A stretch of DNA of 35,234 bases from Actinomycetota bacterium (GCA_003168255.1 PMSU01000209.1:1-35234), one strand, 5' to 3'; positions 10,787-19,267 are shown, numbered from the stretch's first letter. Notes: generated from the sequence alone by a model not told the origin. Translations and numbers: made by a program.

Positions 10787-12994
10787 TCACCCGCCGCCGG
10801 TCGTGTTGCTGACATCTTTTTCCAGCTGCATCCAGCTCAGCCACTGCTGGTACAAGCCATCGAGCTGCGAGTCGGTGGGATCCGGCGCGCTCTGGTCATT
10901 CACCCACGTCCCGTCGTGCTGCCCCCACCATTGCCAGAACGCGGCGTTGGGGACAACCTTGCCGGCTTGGTACCAGCCCTGCTGCGTGCCTTGCTGCGAG
11001 ACGCTCTGCCAGCCGTCCTGCTTGTCGTAGACCTTGACGCCCTGCTGGGCGAGGCCCTGCACGATGGGGATCATCGCCTGGAGCTCGGCCGCGCTGTAGA
11101 CCTGCTGGCCCGCCGCCAGCTGCTTGGCCGCGTTGTCGGTGCTGAACTGAGGGATTTGCGGGAAGCCGAGGGCGGCCATCTGCTGGTCCCAGGTCAGCGC
11201 AGTGCTCGCGGCCTTGCCGACGACCGGGATGTCGCCGATGAACTGCTCGCCGAACGAGATCTCCGCGTTCAGCTGCGCGTTCTGGGCATCCTCTTGCTGC
11301 TTCCCGGTGTATTTCAGGTTGTTGTTCTCGTCGATCAGGCGACCATACAGCGAGGTCAGGTCGGCGTAAGGGTCCGTGCCGCCCTGCTGAAGTCCCTGGA
11401 GCTGCATCCCGAGCGCGAGGCCGGCCTTTGCTGCCACCGCGCCCTTGATGTACCCGTAGTTCGTCGGGGTGGAGCCGAGCTGCTGAAGGAACGGGGAGAG
11501 GTCGTTCTGCGGGATCTGGATCTGCCAGCCGCCATCCGGCTTGCCGTTATTGCCGGTGGGCTCGTAGATCTGGAACGGTCCGGCATTCCTGGAGGAGTAC
11601 GCGATATCGGGCAGGTAGCGCATAAAGGTGTTGGTCAGTGCCTGCTCGACCGCGGGGTCGAAGCTGGGCTGGGGGTTCCCGCTGTTGTCGAACCAGCCCG
11701 GCGGCGTGTTCATGATGATGTTGGCCGCGGCCTGGGCGGACAGCTTGTATTGGTTGATCGGGTCGTTGGGGTCGCCTGCGCCGCGTCCTGCGGAGGTGGC
11801 AGCGTTGAGGAATTGCGCGACCACCGAGGAGGGCAGCGTGTTATTGATCGTGATCACGTCTTCGGGTATTTGCGCGCCGGACCCCACCGCCTGCATGGCG
11901 GTGACGCCGACAGGGATCTTGCCGCCGTTCATTCCGAACGGGTAGCCGTAGACGATGTTGCCAGCACCTGGCACGACCCCCTCATTGAGGATCAGCTTGG
12001 CGATCCCGGCGCCGTCAGGGCCGCCAAGAACCTGCCAGGAGGCGTCCTTGTTTTGCGCGTCGGCCTGGAGCATTGCGGTGAAGGGCTCGTAGTCGGCGAT
12101 CGCGTTCTGGTATTTGGTGAGATCCCCGGCGTAGAACGGCTCGCCGTCGCCCATCGGGATCACCAGTTTGCCGTTCTTCTCGTCCTCGAAGACCTTGTCG
12201 GTCAGCTGGGCCAGCAGGCTGGGGGCGTCCTGTTTCCCGGTGGTCGGATTCGCCTCCGAGGTCGCGTAAGCAGACCCGCTCGGCCCGTACTTGATCAGCA
12301 TGGCGGCGGACCAGGGATTCGGGGTGTTGACGATGGCCGACACCGCCGCCGGCGAGAGGCCCGTCTTGTCTGCGACGGCCAGCCCCTGACCGTAGGTGGC
12401 CAGGATCTTCTGGTCGGCCTGGCTCAGCACGGTGAAACTGTCGTTCTCGTTCTGGCGGCCGGAGGCATCCTCGTTGTGCAGTATCGTCGCCAGGTTTGCC
12501 ACCTGGGGCGCCGCCTGGTTGTAGAACGCCTGTAGGAAGGCGGCGCTGTCCGGGTCGGTCGCGTCGACGTGATCCTGGATGTCTTGCTGGATGGCGGCGA
12601 TGGCGGCGCGGGCGGCTGCCGGGTCCTTGTTGGCCTCGGCGGCGGCCAGTGCCTGTGCCTCTGCCTTCGCGTCCGCGTCATCAAGGGCCGTGCCGGACCA
12701 GGGGATGTCGACGGTGGGGATGCCGTTGGTGTCGTTGACGTTGCCCGAGGTGGCAGCGGCGATCGCCGCCAGCCGGGCCCTCGACCGCATGTCCGCGGCG
12801 TCGGCGGGCGCCCGGCCTAGCGCCTGCTGCAAGGCGGCCAGGCTGACCGGGGAGCCGGTGCCGCCGGACCAGTAGGAGTTCAGCGTGCTCGCGATGATCG
12901 GCACGTTCGCGGCCAGCACGTCCCGCAGGTTCTCCAGGGCGCTGGCGGCCTGAGCCACCCGGTCGGGGTTGACTCCGACCTCACCATCGCTCAT
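10787..12994 (-). CDS. Large WXG protein, DUF6571-like
   Basis: A 735-residue protein and the largest likely substrate of the locus. Residues 1-75 are helical with W42-S-G44 (SYWSGGTGSP), matching an N-terminal WXG module. A long Ala/Gln/Asp-rich middle includes DPDSAAFLQAFYNQAAPQVANL, similar in style to DUF6571 proteins of actinobacteria (family assignment from memory). The C-terminal 648-697 segment matches the adjacent lipoprotein. There is no signal peptide or membrane helix, as expected for a type VII substrate. The ATG at 12994 has GAGGTGA about 7 nt upstream. It follows the 99-residue WXG gene after a repeat tract and precedes the lipoprotein by 7 nt. No nuclease or toxin catalytic motif was seen. 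Confidence 0.85.
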   Translation of the reverse strand: MSDGEVGVNPDRVAQAASALENLRDVLAANVPIIASTLNSYWSGGTGSPVSLAALQQALGRAPADAADMRSRARLAAIAAATSGNVNDTNGIPTVDIPWSGTALDDADAKAEAQALAAAEANKDPAAARAAIAAIQQDIQDHVDATDPDSAAFLQAFYNQAAPQVANLATILHNEDASGRQNENDSFTVLSQADQKILATYGQGLAVADKTGLSPAAVSAIVNTPNPWSAAMLIKYGPSGSAYATSEANPTTGKQDAPSLLAQLTDKVFEDEKNGKLVIPMGDGEPFYAGDLTKYQNAIADYEPFTAMLQADAQNKDASWQVLGGPDGAGIAKLILNEGVVPGAGNIVYGYPFGMNGGKIPVGVTAMQAVGSGAQIPEDVITINNTLPSSVVAQFLNAATSAGRGAGDPNDPINQYKLSAQAAANIIMNTPPGWFDNSGNPQPSFDPAVEQALTNTFMRYLPDIAYSSRNAGPFQIYEPTGNNGKPDGGWQIQIPQNDLSPFLQQLGSTPTNYGYIKGAVAAKAGLALGMQLQGLQQGGTDPYADLTSLYGRLIDENNNLKYTGKQQEDAQNAQLNAEISFGEQFIGDIPVVGKAASTALTWDQQMAALGFPQIPQFSTDNAAKQLAAGQQVYSAAELQAMIPIVQGLAQQGVKVYDKQDGWQSVSQQGTQQGWYQAGKVVPNAAFWQWWGQHDGTWVNDQSAPDPTDSQLDGLYQQWLSWMQLEKDVSNTTGGG

Positions 12995-13034
12995 GTCCGT
13001 TCACCTCACTTCACGCTCAACGCCGCTGTCGATA

Positions 13035-13149
13035 CCGGAATCATGCCCTGGCCGGAATCATGCCCTGGCCGGATCAGCCGGATCAGCCGGATCAGCCGGG
13101 TCAGCCGGGTCAGCCGGGTCAGCCGGGTCAGCCGGGTCAGCCGGATCAG
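13035..13149. repeat. Tandem 17-bp and 9-bp repeats after WXG gene
   Basis: Two perfect 17-bp units CCGGAATCATGCCCTGG (13035-13068) are followed by nine head-to-tail 9-bp units CCGG(A/G)TCAG (13069-13149). The last unit overlaps the stop codon of the 99-residue WXG gene. On the minus strand this tract lies in the mRNA between that stop and the next start. Confidence 0.95.
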
Positions 13150-13445
13150 CTGGGGGCCGGCTGGCTGGCGTGCTCCTGGGCAATTTTCTCCATCTGGGAG
13201 CGAACCGCCACCACGACGCTCGCCTCGGCATTCGGCAGGCCGTTCAGGCAGCTCAGCAGTGTCTTGTAGGTGCCCATCCAGTTGCCGATCCATGCCTGGG
13301 CAGGCTGACCGAGCCAGGTCTGAGGGTCCAGCAGCCCCTGGGCCTTGCTGACCGCGCCCTCGATAGCATCGGCGGCACCCTGGACCCTAGACATGTCGTT
13401 AGACGCGCTCTCGACGGCCTCGGCAACCAGATCTCCCCATCCCAT
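13146..13445 (-). CDS. WXG100-family-like small protein, 99 aa
   Basis: A 99-residue helix-turn-helix protein and the first gene of the minus-strand secretion operon. It has two W-x-G motifs close together (W44-L-G46 and W52-I-G54) between an N-terminal helix (GDLVAEAVESASNDMSRVQG) and a C-terminal helix (EASVVVAVRSQMEKIAQEHA). Size and layout fit the WXG100/EsxA-B superfamily, whose members leave the cell as helical-hairpin dimers through the FtsK/SpoIIIE ATPase. AAGGAG lies 8 nt before ATG 13445. The start region is enclosed in a predicted hairpin. A likely dimer partner is the divergent 94-residue protein at 13768, or one of the downstream WXG-bearing proteins. Confidence 0.85.
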   Translation of the reverse strand: MGWGDLVAEAVESASNDMSRVQGAADAIEGAVSKAQGLLDPQTWLGQPAQAWIGNWMGTYKTLLSCLNGLPNAEASVVVAVRSQMEKIAQEHASQPAPS

Positions 13446-13483
13446 GAATGCAGCTCCTTAGCTGTAGCCCTGAAGTTCATGGG
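13441..13483 (-). promoter_or_regulatory. Leader hairpin over WXG operon start codon
   Basis: On the transcribed strand the leader reads CCCATGAA (13483-13476) and, 27 bases later, TTCATGGG (13448-13441), a perfect 8-bp outer stem whose 3' arm contains the start codon of the 99-residue gene. Inside lies CAGCT-AAGG-AGCTG (13464-13451), a 5-bp stem whose loop plus first stem bases are the AAGGAG ribosome binding site. The fold would hide both start codon and ribosome binding site. The upstream AUG in the 5' arm also opens an overlapping reading frame. Confidence 0.6.
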
Positions 13484-13767
13484 GTCAGCCCGCGCCCCGC
13501 CGGTATTTCAGCGAACAGGCATGGACGGATTGTTGCGTGTTGCCCGTGATGTTAGCCGGTTTCGCATCACGTCGGCCACTAGGCAGCGGGAGACCTACGA
13601 CTGGTTTGAGCAGGATGGGCGCGTTATGCGAGAGGCAGGTGTAACATCTCCACCACCGTGCCGTGACCCTGTACCTTTGCGATGCGAACAACTGCGAGGA
13701 GCAGCGGGCGGACGGCCACCTGACGGGGGCACAGAGCCCACATACCATGGAGGGGAGATCATCCCAG
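13484..13767. other. Divergent intergenic region, no gene seen
   Basis: About 280 bp lie between the hairpin leader of the minus operon and the plus-strand WXG100-like gene. It must hold promoters for both directions, but I see no convincing -35/-10 pairs. Reading frames here lack ribosome binding sites and family features. The GGAGGGGAG before 13768 is the ribosome binding site of the plus gene. Confidence 0.5.
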
Positions 13768-14052
13768 ATGGCAGGATCAGGCACCGTCGCCACGAACGCG
13801 GGCGAGATGGCCGCAGTGGTTCAGAAGATCCAGAGTGACTTCCAGTCGCAGATCATTCCCGCGCTGAACGCCTCTAACAGCACCATGCAGGCCACCGCGC
13901 CGTGGGCAGTCGGTAACAATTACAACACGATCAGGAATGACACTCAGGAGTATGTCACCAAGGCCGTCCAGGCGCTGGACGAGTGGCACCAGGCAGTGAC
14001 GCAGGCCCTTCAGAAGGTGACGAGCAACATCATGGCGGCAGGCGGCGGCTGA
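13768..14052 (+). CDS. WXG100-like small protein, 94 aa
   Basis: A 94-residue helical-hairpin protein beginning MAGSGTVATNAGEMAAVVQK. Two long helices flank the turn PWAVGNNY (W-A-V-G rather than strict W-x-G). It ends in LQKVTSNIMAAGGG, a helical tail typical of ESX proteins. The size is right for WXG100. ATG 13768 is chosen, with GGAGGGGAG about 10 nt upstream; an in-frame ATG at 13747 lies before this site. It is divergent from the five-gene operon and convergent with the ATPase gene, with a strong hairpin between. It may dimerise with the 99-residue protein. Confidence 0.85.
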   Translation: MAGSGTVATNAGEMAAVVQKIQSDFQSQIIPALNASNSTMQATAPWAVGNNYNTIRNDTQEYVTKAVQALDEWHQAVTQALQKVTSNIMAAGGG

Positions 14053-14120
14053 TCGCCTGACTAAGACCGAGTGCGCCCGGGGCGAGCCGCGAAAGCTGGC
14101 CAGCCCGGACGGATCCAGAT

Positions 14121-14150
14121 AAGGCGGCGAGCCACCAGGCTCGCCGCCTT
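14121..14150. terminator. Bidirectional hairpin terminator
   Basis: A perfect 13-bp inverted repeat, AAGGCGGCGAGCC and GGCTCGCCGCCTT, is separated by the loop ACCA. It lies between the convergent 94-residue WXG gene (stop 14052) and the ATPase gene (stop 14230). It has A-rich and T-rich ends but no long T run, as is common in actinobacterial terminators. Confidence 0.85.
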
Positions 14151-14157
14151 ATTGCTT

Positions 14158-14209
14158 GCGCCTACCCGCGCCGCCTACCCGCGCCGCCTACCCGGGCCGC
14201 CTACCTTGC
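14158..14209. repeat. 13-bp tandem repeat after ATPase stop
   Basis: About four units of GCCGCCTACCCGC, the first and last imperfect, lie just 3' of the ATPase stop codon (14230-14232, minus strand), next to the terminator hairpin. Confidence 0.75.
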
Positions 14210-14229
14210 GCGTACCCCGGGCCGCGATG

Positions 14230-17200
14230 TCACTCGCAGACCGCGAGCTGGATCGCCGTCACCGTGCCCGACCGCACCAGCAGGCCACGGCCAAGCGGCC
14301 CTGGCCCGGCGTTGCGCGGCAGCCGCACGCCGAACAGGTCGCCGTCGGTGGGCGTTTCGACCGCCACCAGCACGCCGCAGCGAGACTTGAGTGCCTGCGG
14401 GATGAAGCCCGTGTACGCGCGGGTGAGATCACCGACAGGTCCGGCCATGATCAGCCCGTGGTCGGCATCCCTGCCGCTGAGCAGGATCTTCTCCAGCGGC
14501 TCGGACAGCGGGCCGTTGAACAGCAGCTCGGCGTCGTCGGCCACCACGACGTAGCGCTCGTGTCCGTCGATCGCGTCCTTCAGGGCGGCGGCGTCGGTCC
14601 CGATCACGGCCAGCACGCCCTTCTCACCCTCGAGCGACCGCAGCGGCGACCGCCGCGGCGTGATCACCACGACCGGCGTGTCCTGAGCCAGCAGCGACCG
14701 GGCCATCGCCATCAGGGTGCTGGACCTGCCGCTGCGCGGCGGCCCGGCGATCACCAGGCCCGGCCCCTCGTCTCGCACGTCCAGGCCGCGGGGCGAAAGC
14801 TCGTCGCCGCCGACCCCCAGCAGCGCCCACAGCGGGGACGGCGGAGCGAAGTCCGGGTCCAGCTTCAAGGTCTCGTCGTAGCTGATCCGCACCGGCAGCG
14901 GGTCCACCCGGAGCGGCCGCAGCGAGCGCGAAGGTCGGCCGTGCTGGTCCAGGGATCGCTGGCCCAGCCGTCGGAGCGCGGCCACCTGCGCGGGTCCGGA
15001 CGGATCGCGGTCAAGCAGCGCGACCTGCGCCTCAACGGGCTGGGTCGGCCCATCGAACATGATCCGGCCGGCCGGCTGGTGGCTAGGCATGCTGCGTTCG
15101 CTGAGGCCGATCAGGCTCGCATCTGCTCGGTCGGTGAGCCGCAGCAGCATCCGCTGGCCAAATACCGTCCCGGCCTGCCCGATAAGAGCGGACCGGTCGG
15201 TGGTGACCACGGCGCGCAACCCGACCGCCGCGCCCTCCCGCAGGGTCTGTAGCAGCGTGTCGATGAGCCGCCCGTAGTCGTACTGCTCGAACGCCGCGAA
15301 GTAGCCCTCCCACCAGTCGAGCAGCAGCAGCATCCAGGGCAGCTTCTCGTCGTCGGCGGCGTGCGCCCGCTGCTCCGCGATGCCGCCGAAGCCATGGGCG
15401 GCGAGTACCTGCTGGCGGCGCATGATCTCGCCGCGCAACTTGCCGAGCAGCCTTTCGACCCGGTCGGTCTGGTCACGGGATACCACCGCGCCGCAGTGCG
15501 GCAGCCCGGACAGCGGCAGCATCGCGCCGGTTCCGCAGTCGATCGCGTAGATGTGCACGTCCGACGGAGCGGCGTGCGCCGCTACCGACCCGGCGATCGT
15601 GCGCAGCATGGTGGACCGGCCGGTCCTCGCCGCACCCGCGATCACCATGTGCCCGCCGTGTCGCATATCCAGGGTCAGCGGCTCCCTGGCCTGCCGGAAC
15701 GGAACGTCGGTCAGCCCGTAGGGGATCGGCGGGACGTCGCCGCCGATCTCACCCGGAGCGGCGGACAGCTCGGCCAGCGTGACGATCTCGGGCAGCGGCG
15801 GCAGCCACGGGCTCGGCTGCTTGGGAACGCCCAGTTTCGCCGCGGCCCCGCCGACCGCGTCCACCAGGACAGACAGGTCCGTGACCATCGTGCCGTCATC
15901 GTCGGCTGACGTCGGGCCTGCCGGAAGCGGGCGGCCAAGACCGGCCCACGGCACCGCGATGACCCGCGCGGAGGCCTCGACCGGGCCCGCTCCGGGACGT
16001 CGCCCGCCGATCCTGGCCGACTGGACCGCGGCCGGCGCCGCGGCACCCGAGCGCACGAAGCACCGGCCAGGCGTCGACTTGGAGATGTACGCGGCGTCGC
16101 GCGTCTCGATGACGTCGGAGGACTCGTCCGCGTCGGTCACCCGCAGCGCGATCCGCAGGTTGGTGTTGGCCCTGATGTCGGCGCTCACCACCCCGGCGGG
16201 CCGCTGGGTGGCCAGGATCAGGTGCACGCCGAGCGACCGGCCGCGCTGGGCGATGCCGACCAGCCCGGTGACGAAGTCCGGCAGCTCAGTGACCAGCGAA
16301 GCGAACTCGTCGATGACCAGCACTAGCCTGGGCAGCGGCGCCAAGGTGGGATTGACCCGCCTGGTGTCCCAGTAGTCCTCGATGTCCTTGGCGCCGGCGT
16401 GCAGCAGGATCTCCTCCCGCCGCTTCAGCTCGGCCGATAGCGACGCGAGTGCCCGCTGCGTCAAATGCCCGTCCAGGTCGCTGACCATGCCGACCGTATG
16501 CGGCAGCCTGGCGCAGTCCTTGAACGCGCTGCCGCCCTTGTAGTCGATGAGCACGAACGTCATCGAGTCGGGCCGGTTTACCAGCGCGAGCGAGGCGATG
16601 AGCGTTTGCAGCAGTTCTGACTTGCCTGCGCCTGTGGTTCCCGCGATCAGCCCGTGCGGGCCGTCAATTCTTAGATCTATTCCGAACGGCCCATCGGCCC
16701 CGATCCCGATGGCCGCCGATGTGGTCCGGCCGAAACGTTTCCACACCGCGCACACATCGTCAGGGGACGGGTCGGGCATGCCGATCAGGTCGAGCAGCCG
16801 GGCCGAAGACGGGATCATCGCGTCGGCGTCGTCCCGGCTCACGTCCCTGACCGGCGCCATCGCGCGGGCTACCCGGTCCGCCCAGGCGACGCCCACCTGG
16901 TCGGCCAGCACCGGGCCGAGCACGTCAAACCCGCTGCCCTGCAACGTCACCCAGCCCGGCCGGTCGGGATCCCAGGAGGCGACGGTGGCGCACTCCTCCG
17001 GCAGCAGGCGTTCGGCTTCGTCCAGGCAGATCGCCTGGAGGCCGGCCTGGCGGGCAGCGGCGAGCACCTGAGGCATGCCGGGGATGCGGCGCAGCACCCG
17101 GGCCCCGTCGAGCACGACGAGGATCTTCGGCCCGAGCGACGGGTCGGAGCCCGCCGCGCCGCCGTGGCCGCCCATCCCGCCGCCGTGGCCGCCCATCCCG

Positions 17201-18756
17201 CCGCCGTGGCCGCCCATCCCGCCGACCATCGGGCCTGCTGTCTGCTTGAGCCGCTCGCTGACCAGTGCGGAGAGCTCGGCCACCCGCCGGGCCGCGGAGT
17301 CAGGGTCAGGCCCGACCAGCGACAGGCACTCCTCGCCATTGCGCGGCGCGCAGTGCGGCAGCCAGCGGACCCAGTTCCACTGCGGGCCAGCCGCCTGATC
17401 GGCGGCGAGCACGACAATCTCCAGGTCACGCGGGCTGTGCAGCACCGCGGCCTGGGCGACCAGCCAGCGGACGAGCGCCCGGGAGGCGTCGGTGGGCCCG
17501 GCCAGGCCGATCACCCCGAGGCTGGGCATCGGCAACGTGACCGGCACGCTGCGCGCCAACGGCACCGTCGGCACCTCCGCATCACGCGGCGCGCCCTTCT
17601 CCGGGACGAATTCGATGTTGGCTGGCAGGTCGGTCAGGCCTATCCGCAGGTGCAGCGCGTCAGGATCGGTGCCGCGGCGCTCCCATAGCCGCCGCCGCGG
17701 CCCGGTCGCGGTGAGCAGCACCTGGGCGGGATCAGGAGCCGCCTCGCGCCGCTGCGACTCGTCGGCGGACCGCTCGCCGGCGATGACCGAGCCGAGCCCG
17801 GCCATCTTGCGCTTGTACTCCTTTATCCCGCGCTTGTAGGAGACCCGGCCATGGCGCCGGTCACTCAGCCACTGCCCGATCACCATCACGGGGCTCATCA
17901 GCATGAACAGCGCGAAATAGTAAGACTTCGTGACCTCGATCATGATCACGCCGAACGCGAGCGGCGCCAGCGCGGCCATCAGCTGAAGCCGCGCCTTGTC
18001 GGCGCGCTTCGGTTCGATCGGGATCTCGACCTTGCGCGGCCGGAGCGACGGCAGCAGCCGCGGCGGCCTGTTGTACGCGAGCCCGCCGTCGCCGATCGGC
18101 GCCAGGTGCGCGTCCGGATGCTCGGGGCTGGCCAGGGCGAGCACGTGCGCCCCGAGCTGTAGCAGCGAGCCCTGCGGCCACGGCGCCGCCCTGGTCAGCG
18201 GCTCGCCGTCGAGCAGCAGCGGCGCCCCCTCGCTCTGATCGTGCAGCGGCTCGATGATGGCCTGCCCCGCGGACCCGCCCGGCCCGATCACCAGGCGCGC
18301 CGCGTAGGCCGGCAGCCCCGTCCCGGTCACCCGGATGTTGCAGTCCGGCGAAGCGCCGAGGGTGAGCGTGCCAAACCCGAGCCGGTGCACCGTCCCGGCG
18401 GCGGGCCCGCCGACGACCCGCACCTCGGCAAGGCCGGTCGGCTCAGCAAGGGAAGTAGCGGCGGCGGCCCTGGGATCGGTCGCGACCAGGGCACCGTCCC
18501 GGAGCACGGCCATGGCCGGGGCTCGCGGGTCCAGCGGCCGCCCGTCCAGCCACAGCGTCTCTTGCGCGGTGGCCAGCGACGGTGCGAAGCCGCCCCGGGC
18601 TGCCGCGGGCAACGCGATGACCGGCGCCAGCCGGTGCGCTCCGCCCGCTGCCCCGCGAAGCGCGGCGGCCACCTGCCCGACGACGGCACCGTCGTCCCCG
18701 CTGACCACGAGATCCTGCGGCCCCTGCGGGGTAAGCGCCGTCAGCGCGATCCGCAT
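14230..18756 (-). CDS. FHA-FtsK/SpoIIIE type VII secretion ATPase (EssC/EccC-like)
   Basis: A 1508-residue membrane motor. Order: N-terminal ubiquitin-like/FHA region (about 1-210; GASPDCNIRVTG is the FHA signature), two membrane helices (about 258-296), a domain with a Met/Gly/His repeat (514-533), then three FtsK/SpoIIIE ATPase modules. Module 1 is intact: GTTGAGKS (706-713) and LVLVIDEF (D816/E817). Modules 2 (GAARTGRST, 1041-1049) and 3 (GPPRSGRSS, 1338-1346) carry Arg in place of the Walker A Lys. FHA domains before the membrane helices are the EssC layout known from Firmicutes; mycobacterial EccC lacks them. ATG 18756 has GGAGG 6 nt upstream. It presumably exports the adjacent WXG proteins. 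Confidence 0.93.
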   Translation of the reverse strand: MRIALTALTPQGPQDLVVSGDDGAVVGQVAAALRGAAGGAHRLAPVIALPAAARGGFAPSLATAQETLWLDGRPLDPRAPAMAVLRDGALVATDPRAAAATSLAEPTGLAEVRVVGGPAAGTVHRLGFGTLTLGASPDCNIRVTGTGLPAYAARLVIGPGGSAGQAIIEPLHDQSEGAPLLLDGEPLTRAAPWPQGSLLQLGAHVLALASPEHPDAHLAPIGDGGLAYNRPPRLLPSLRPRKVEIPIEPKRADKARLQLMAALAPLAFGVIMIEVTKSYYFALFMLMSPVMVIGQWLSDRRHGRVSYKRGIKEYKRKMAGLGSVIAGERSADESQRREAAPDPAQVLLTATGPRRRLWERRGTDPDALHLRIGLTDLPANIEFVPEKGAPRDAEVPTVPLARSVPVTLPMPSLGVIGLAGPTDASRALVRWLVAQAAVLHSPRDLEIVVLAADQAAGPQWNWVRWLPHCAPRNGEECLSLVGPDPDSAARRVAELSALVSERLKQTAGPMVGGMGGHGGGMGGHGGGMGGHGGAAGSDPSLGPKILVVLDGARVLRRIPGMPQVLAAARQAGLQAICLDEAERLLPEECATVASWDPDRPGWVTLQGSGFDVLGPVLADQVGVAWADRVARAMAPVRDVSRDDADAMIPSSARLLDLIGMPDPSPDDVCAVWKRFGRTTSAAIGIGADGPFGIDLRIDGPHGLIAGTTGAGKSELLQTLIASLALVNRPDSMTFVLIDYKGGSAFKDCARLPHTVGMVSDLDGHLTQRALASLSAELKRREEILLHAGAKDIEDYWDTRRVNPTLAPLPRLVLVIDEFASLVTELPDFVTGLVGIAQRGRSLGVHLILATQRPAGVVSADIRANTNLRIALRVTDADESSDVIETRDAAYISKSTPGRCFVRSGAAAPAAVQSARIGGRRPGAGPVEASARVIAVPWAGLGRPLPAGPTSADDDGTMVTDLSVLVDAVGGAAAKLGVPKQPSPWLPPLPEIVTLAELSAAPGEIGGDVPPIPYGLTDVPFRQAREPLTLDMRHGGHMVIAGAARTGRSTMLRTIAGSVAAHAAPSDVHIYAIDCGTGAMLPLSGLPHCGAVVSRDQTDRVERLLGKLRGEIMRRQQVLAAHGFGGIAEQRAHAADDEKLPWMLLLLDWWEGYFAAFEQYDYGRLIDTLLQTLREGAAVGLRAVVTTDRSALIGQAGTVFGQRMLLRLTDRADASLIGLSERSMPSHQPAGRIMFDGPTQPVEAQVALLDRDPSGPAQVAALRRLGQRSLDQHGRPSRSLRPLRVDPLPVRISYDETLKLDPDFAPPSPLWALLGVGGDELSPRGLDVRDEGPGLVIAGPPRSGRSSTLMAMARSLLAQDTPVVVITPRRSPLRSLEGEKGVLAVIGTDAAALKDAIDGHERYVVVADDAELLFNGPLSEPLEKILLSGRDADHGLIMAGPVGDLTRAYTGFIPQALKSRCGVLVAVETPTDGDLFGVRLPRNAGPGPLGRGLLVRSGTVTAIQLAVCE
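17155..17217. repeat. 21-bp coding repeat (MGGHGGG)
   Basis: Three 21-bp units (ends at 17175, 17196 and 17217) encode MGGHGGG repeats on the minus strand, inside the ATPase before its first motor module. The tract is a low-complexity, His-bearing insert. Confidence 0.9.
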
Positions 18757-18899
18757 GCATAGCCTCCGCGACTGTCCACCGGAGCCCGGTCGCGGGACTC
18801 CAGCCCGCCGAGCCGTGGGTCACGCCATGCTATCCGGATTGCCCGCCCGTGGCATGATCACGCCGCCGGCCGCGGGCGGTCACCGTTAGAGTCGTCGTC

Positions 18900-19244
18900 G
18901 TGACGGACTACGACGATGGCAAGATCGCCTGCACGGACGCCGAGCTCATCATTCGGCACTACTACTTCCCGGTCGGCGACAAGCGCATACCGTATTCCGC
19001 GATTCGCGAGGTGCGCCGGGTGCCGCTGGGCTTCATGGGCAAGTGGCGCATCCACGGCAGCGGGGATTTCGTCCACTGGTTCAATCTCGATAGCCACCGG
19101 CCGCGCAAGGACACCGCCCTCGTCATTCATCTGAGCGGCGTGATCAAGCCGGTAATCACCCCAGACGATCCCGACCGCGTGGTAGCTGAGCTTGCCGCCC
19201 ACGGCGTGACCACCACAAGCGGCACCGAAACCGGACTCCGCTGA
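18900..19244 (+). CDS. PH-domain-like conserved actinobacterial protein
   Basis: A 114-residue soluble protein with alternating beta-strands, including HYYFPVGDKRIPYSAIREVRRVPLG and WRIHGSGDFVHWFNLDSHRP, ending in a helix (DDPDRVVAELAAHGV). This strand-rich layout with a C-terminal helix resembles small bacterial PH-like proteins common in actinobacteria. The GTG at 18900 has no evident ribosome binding site, so the message may be leaderless; GTTAGAGT lies just upstream. It is divergent from the ATPase, with 143 bp between. Function unknown. Confidence 0.75.
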   Translation: MTDYDDGKIACTDAELIIRHYYFPVGDKRIPYSAIREVRRVPLGFMGKWRIHGSGDFVHWFNLDSHRPRKDTALVIHLSGVIKPVITPDDPDRVVAELAAHGVTTTSGTETGLR

Positions 19245-19267
19245 GCCGAGCCAGTCACGATGAGGTC

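Noticed and set aside
10661..12535. 624-residue open frame on the plus strand
   Set aside because: It lies wholly opposite the WXG protein, lipoprotein and their ribosome binding sites. Its product is a low-complexity Arg/Leu/Val/Gly mix with no motif; long antisense frames are common in GC-rich coding DNA.
13069..13149. Nine short direct repeats as a CRISPR-like array
   Set aside because: Units are 9 bp, head to tail and without spacers, and no cas genes are present.
13253..13480. Overlapping frame starting at the 5' arm AUG of the WXG leader
   Set aside because: It is out of frame with the 99-residue WXG gene and has a poor ribosome binding site; I kept only the note that its AUG lies in the hairpin arm.
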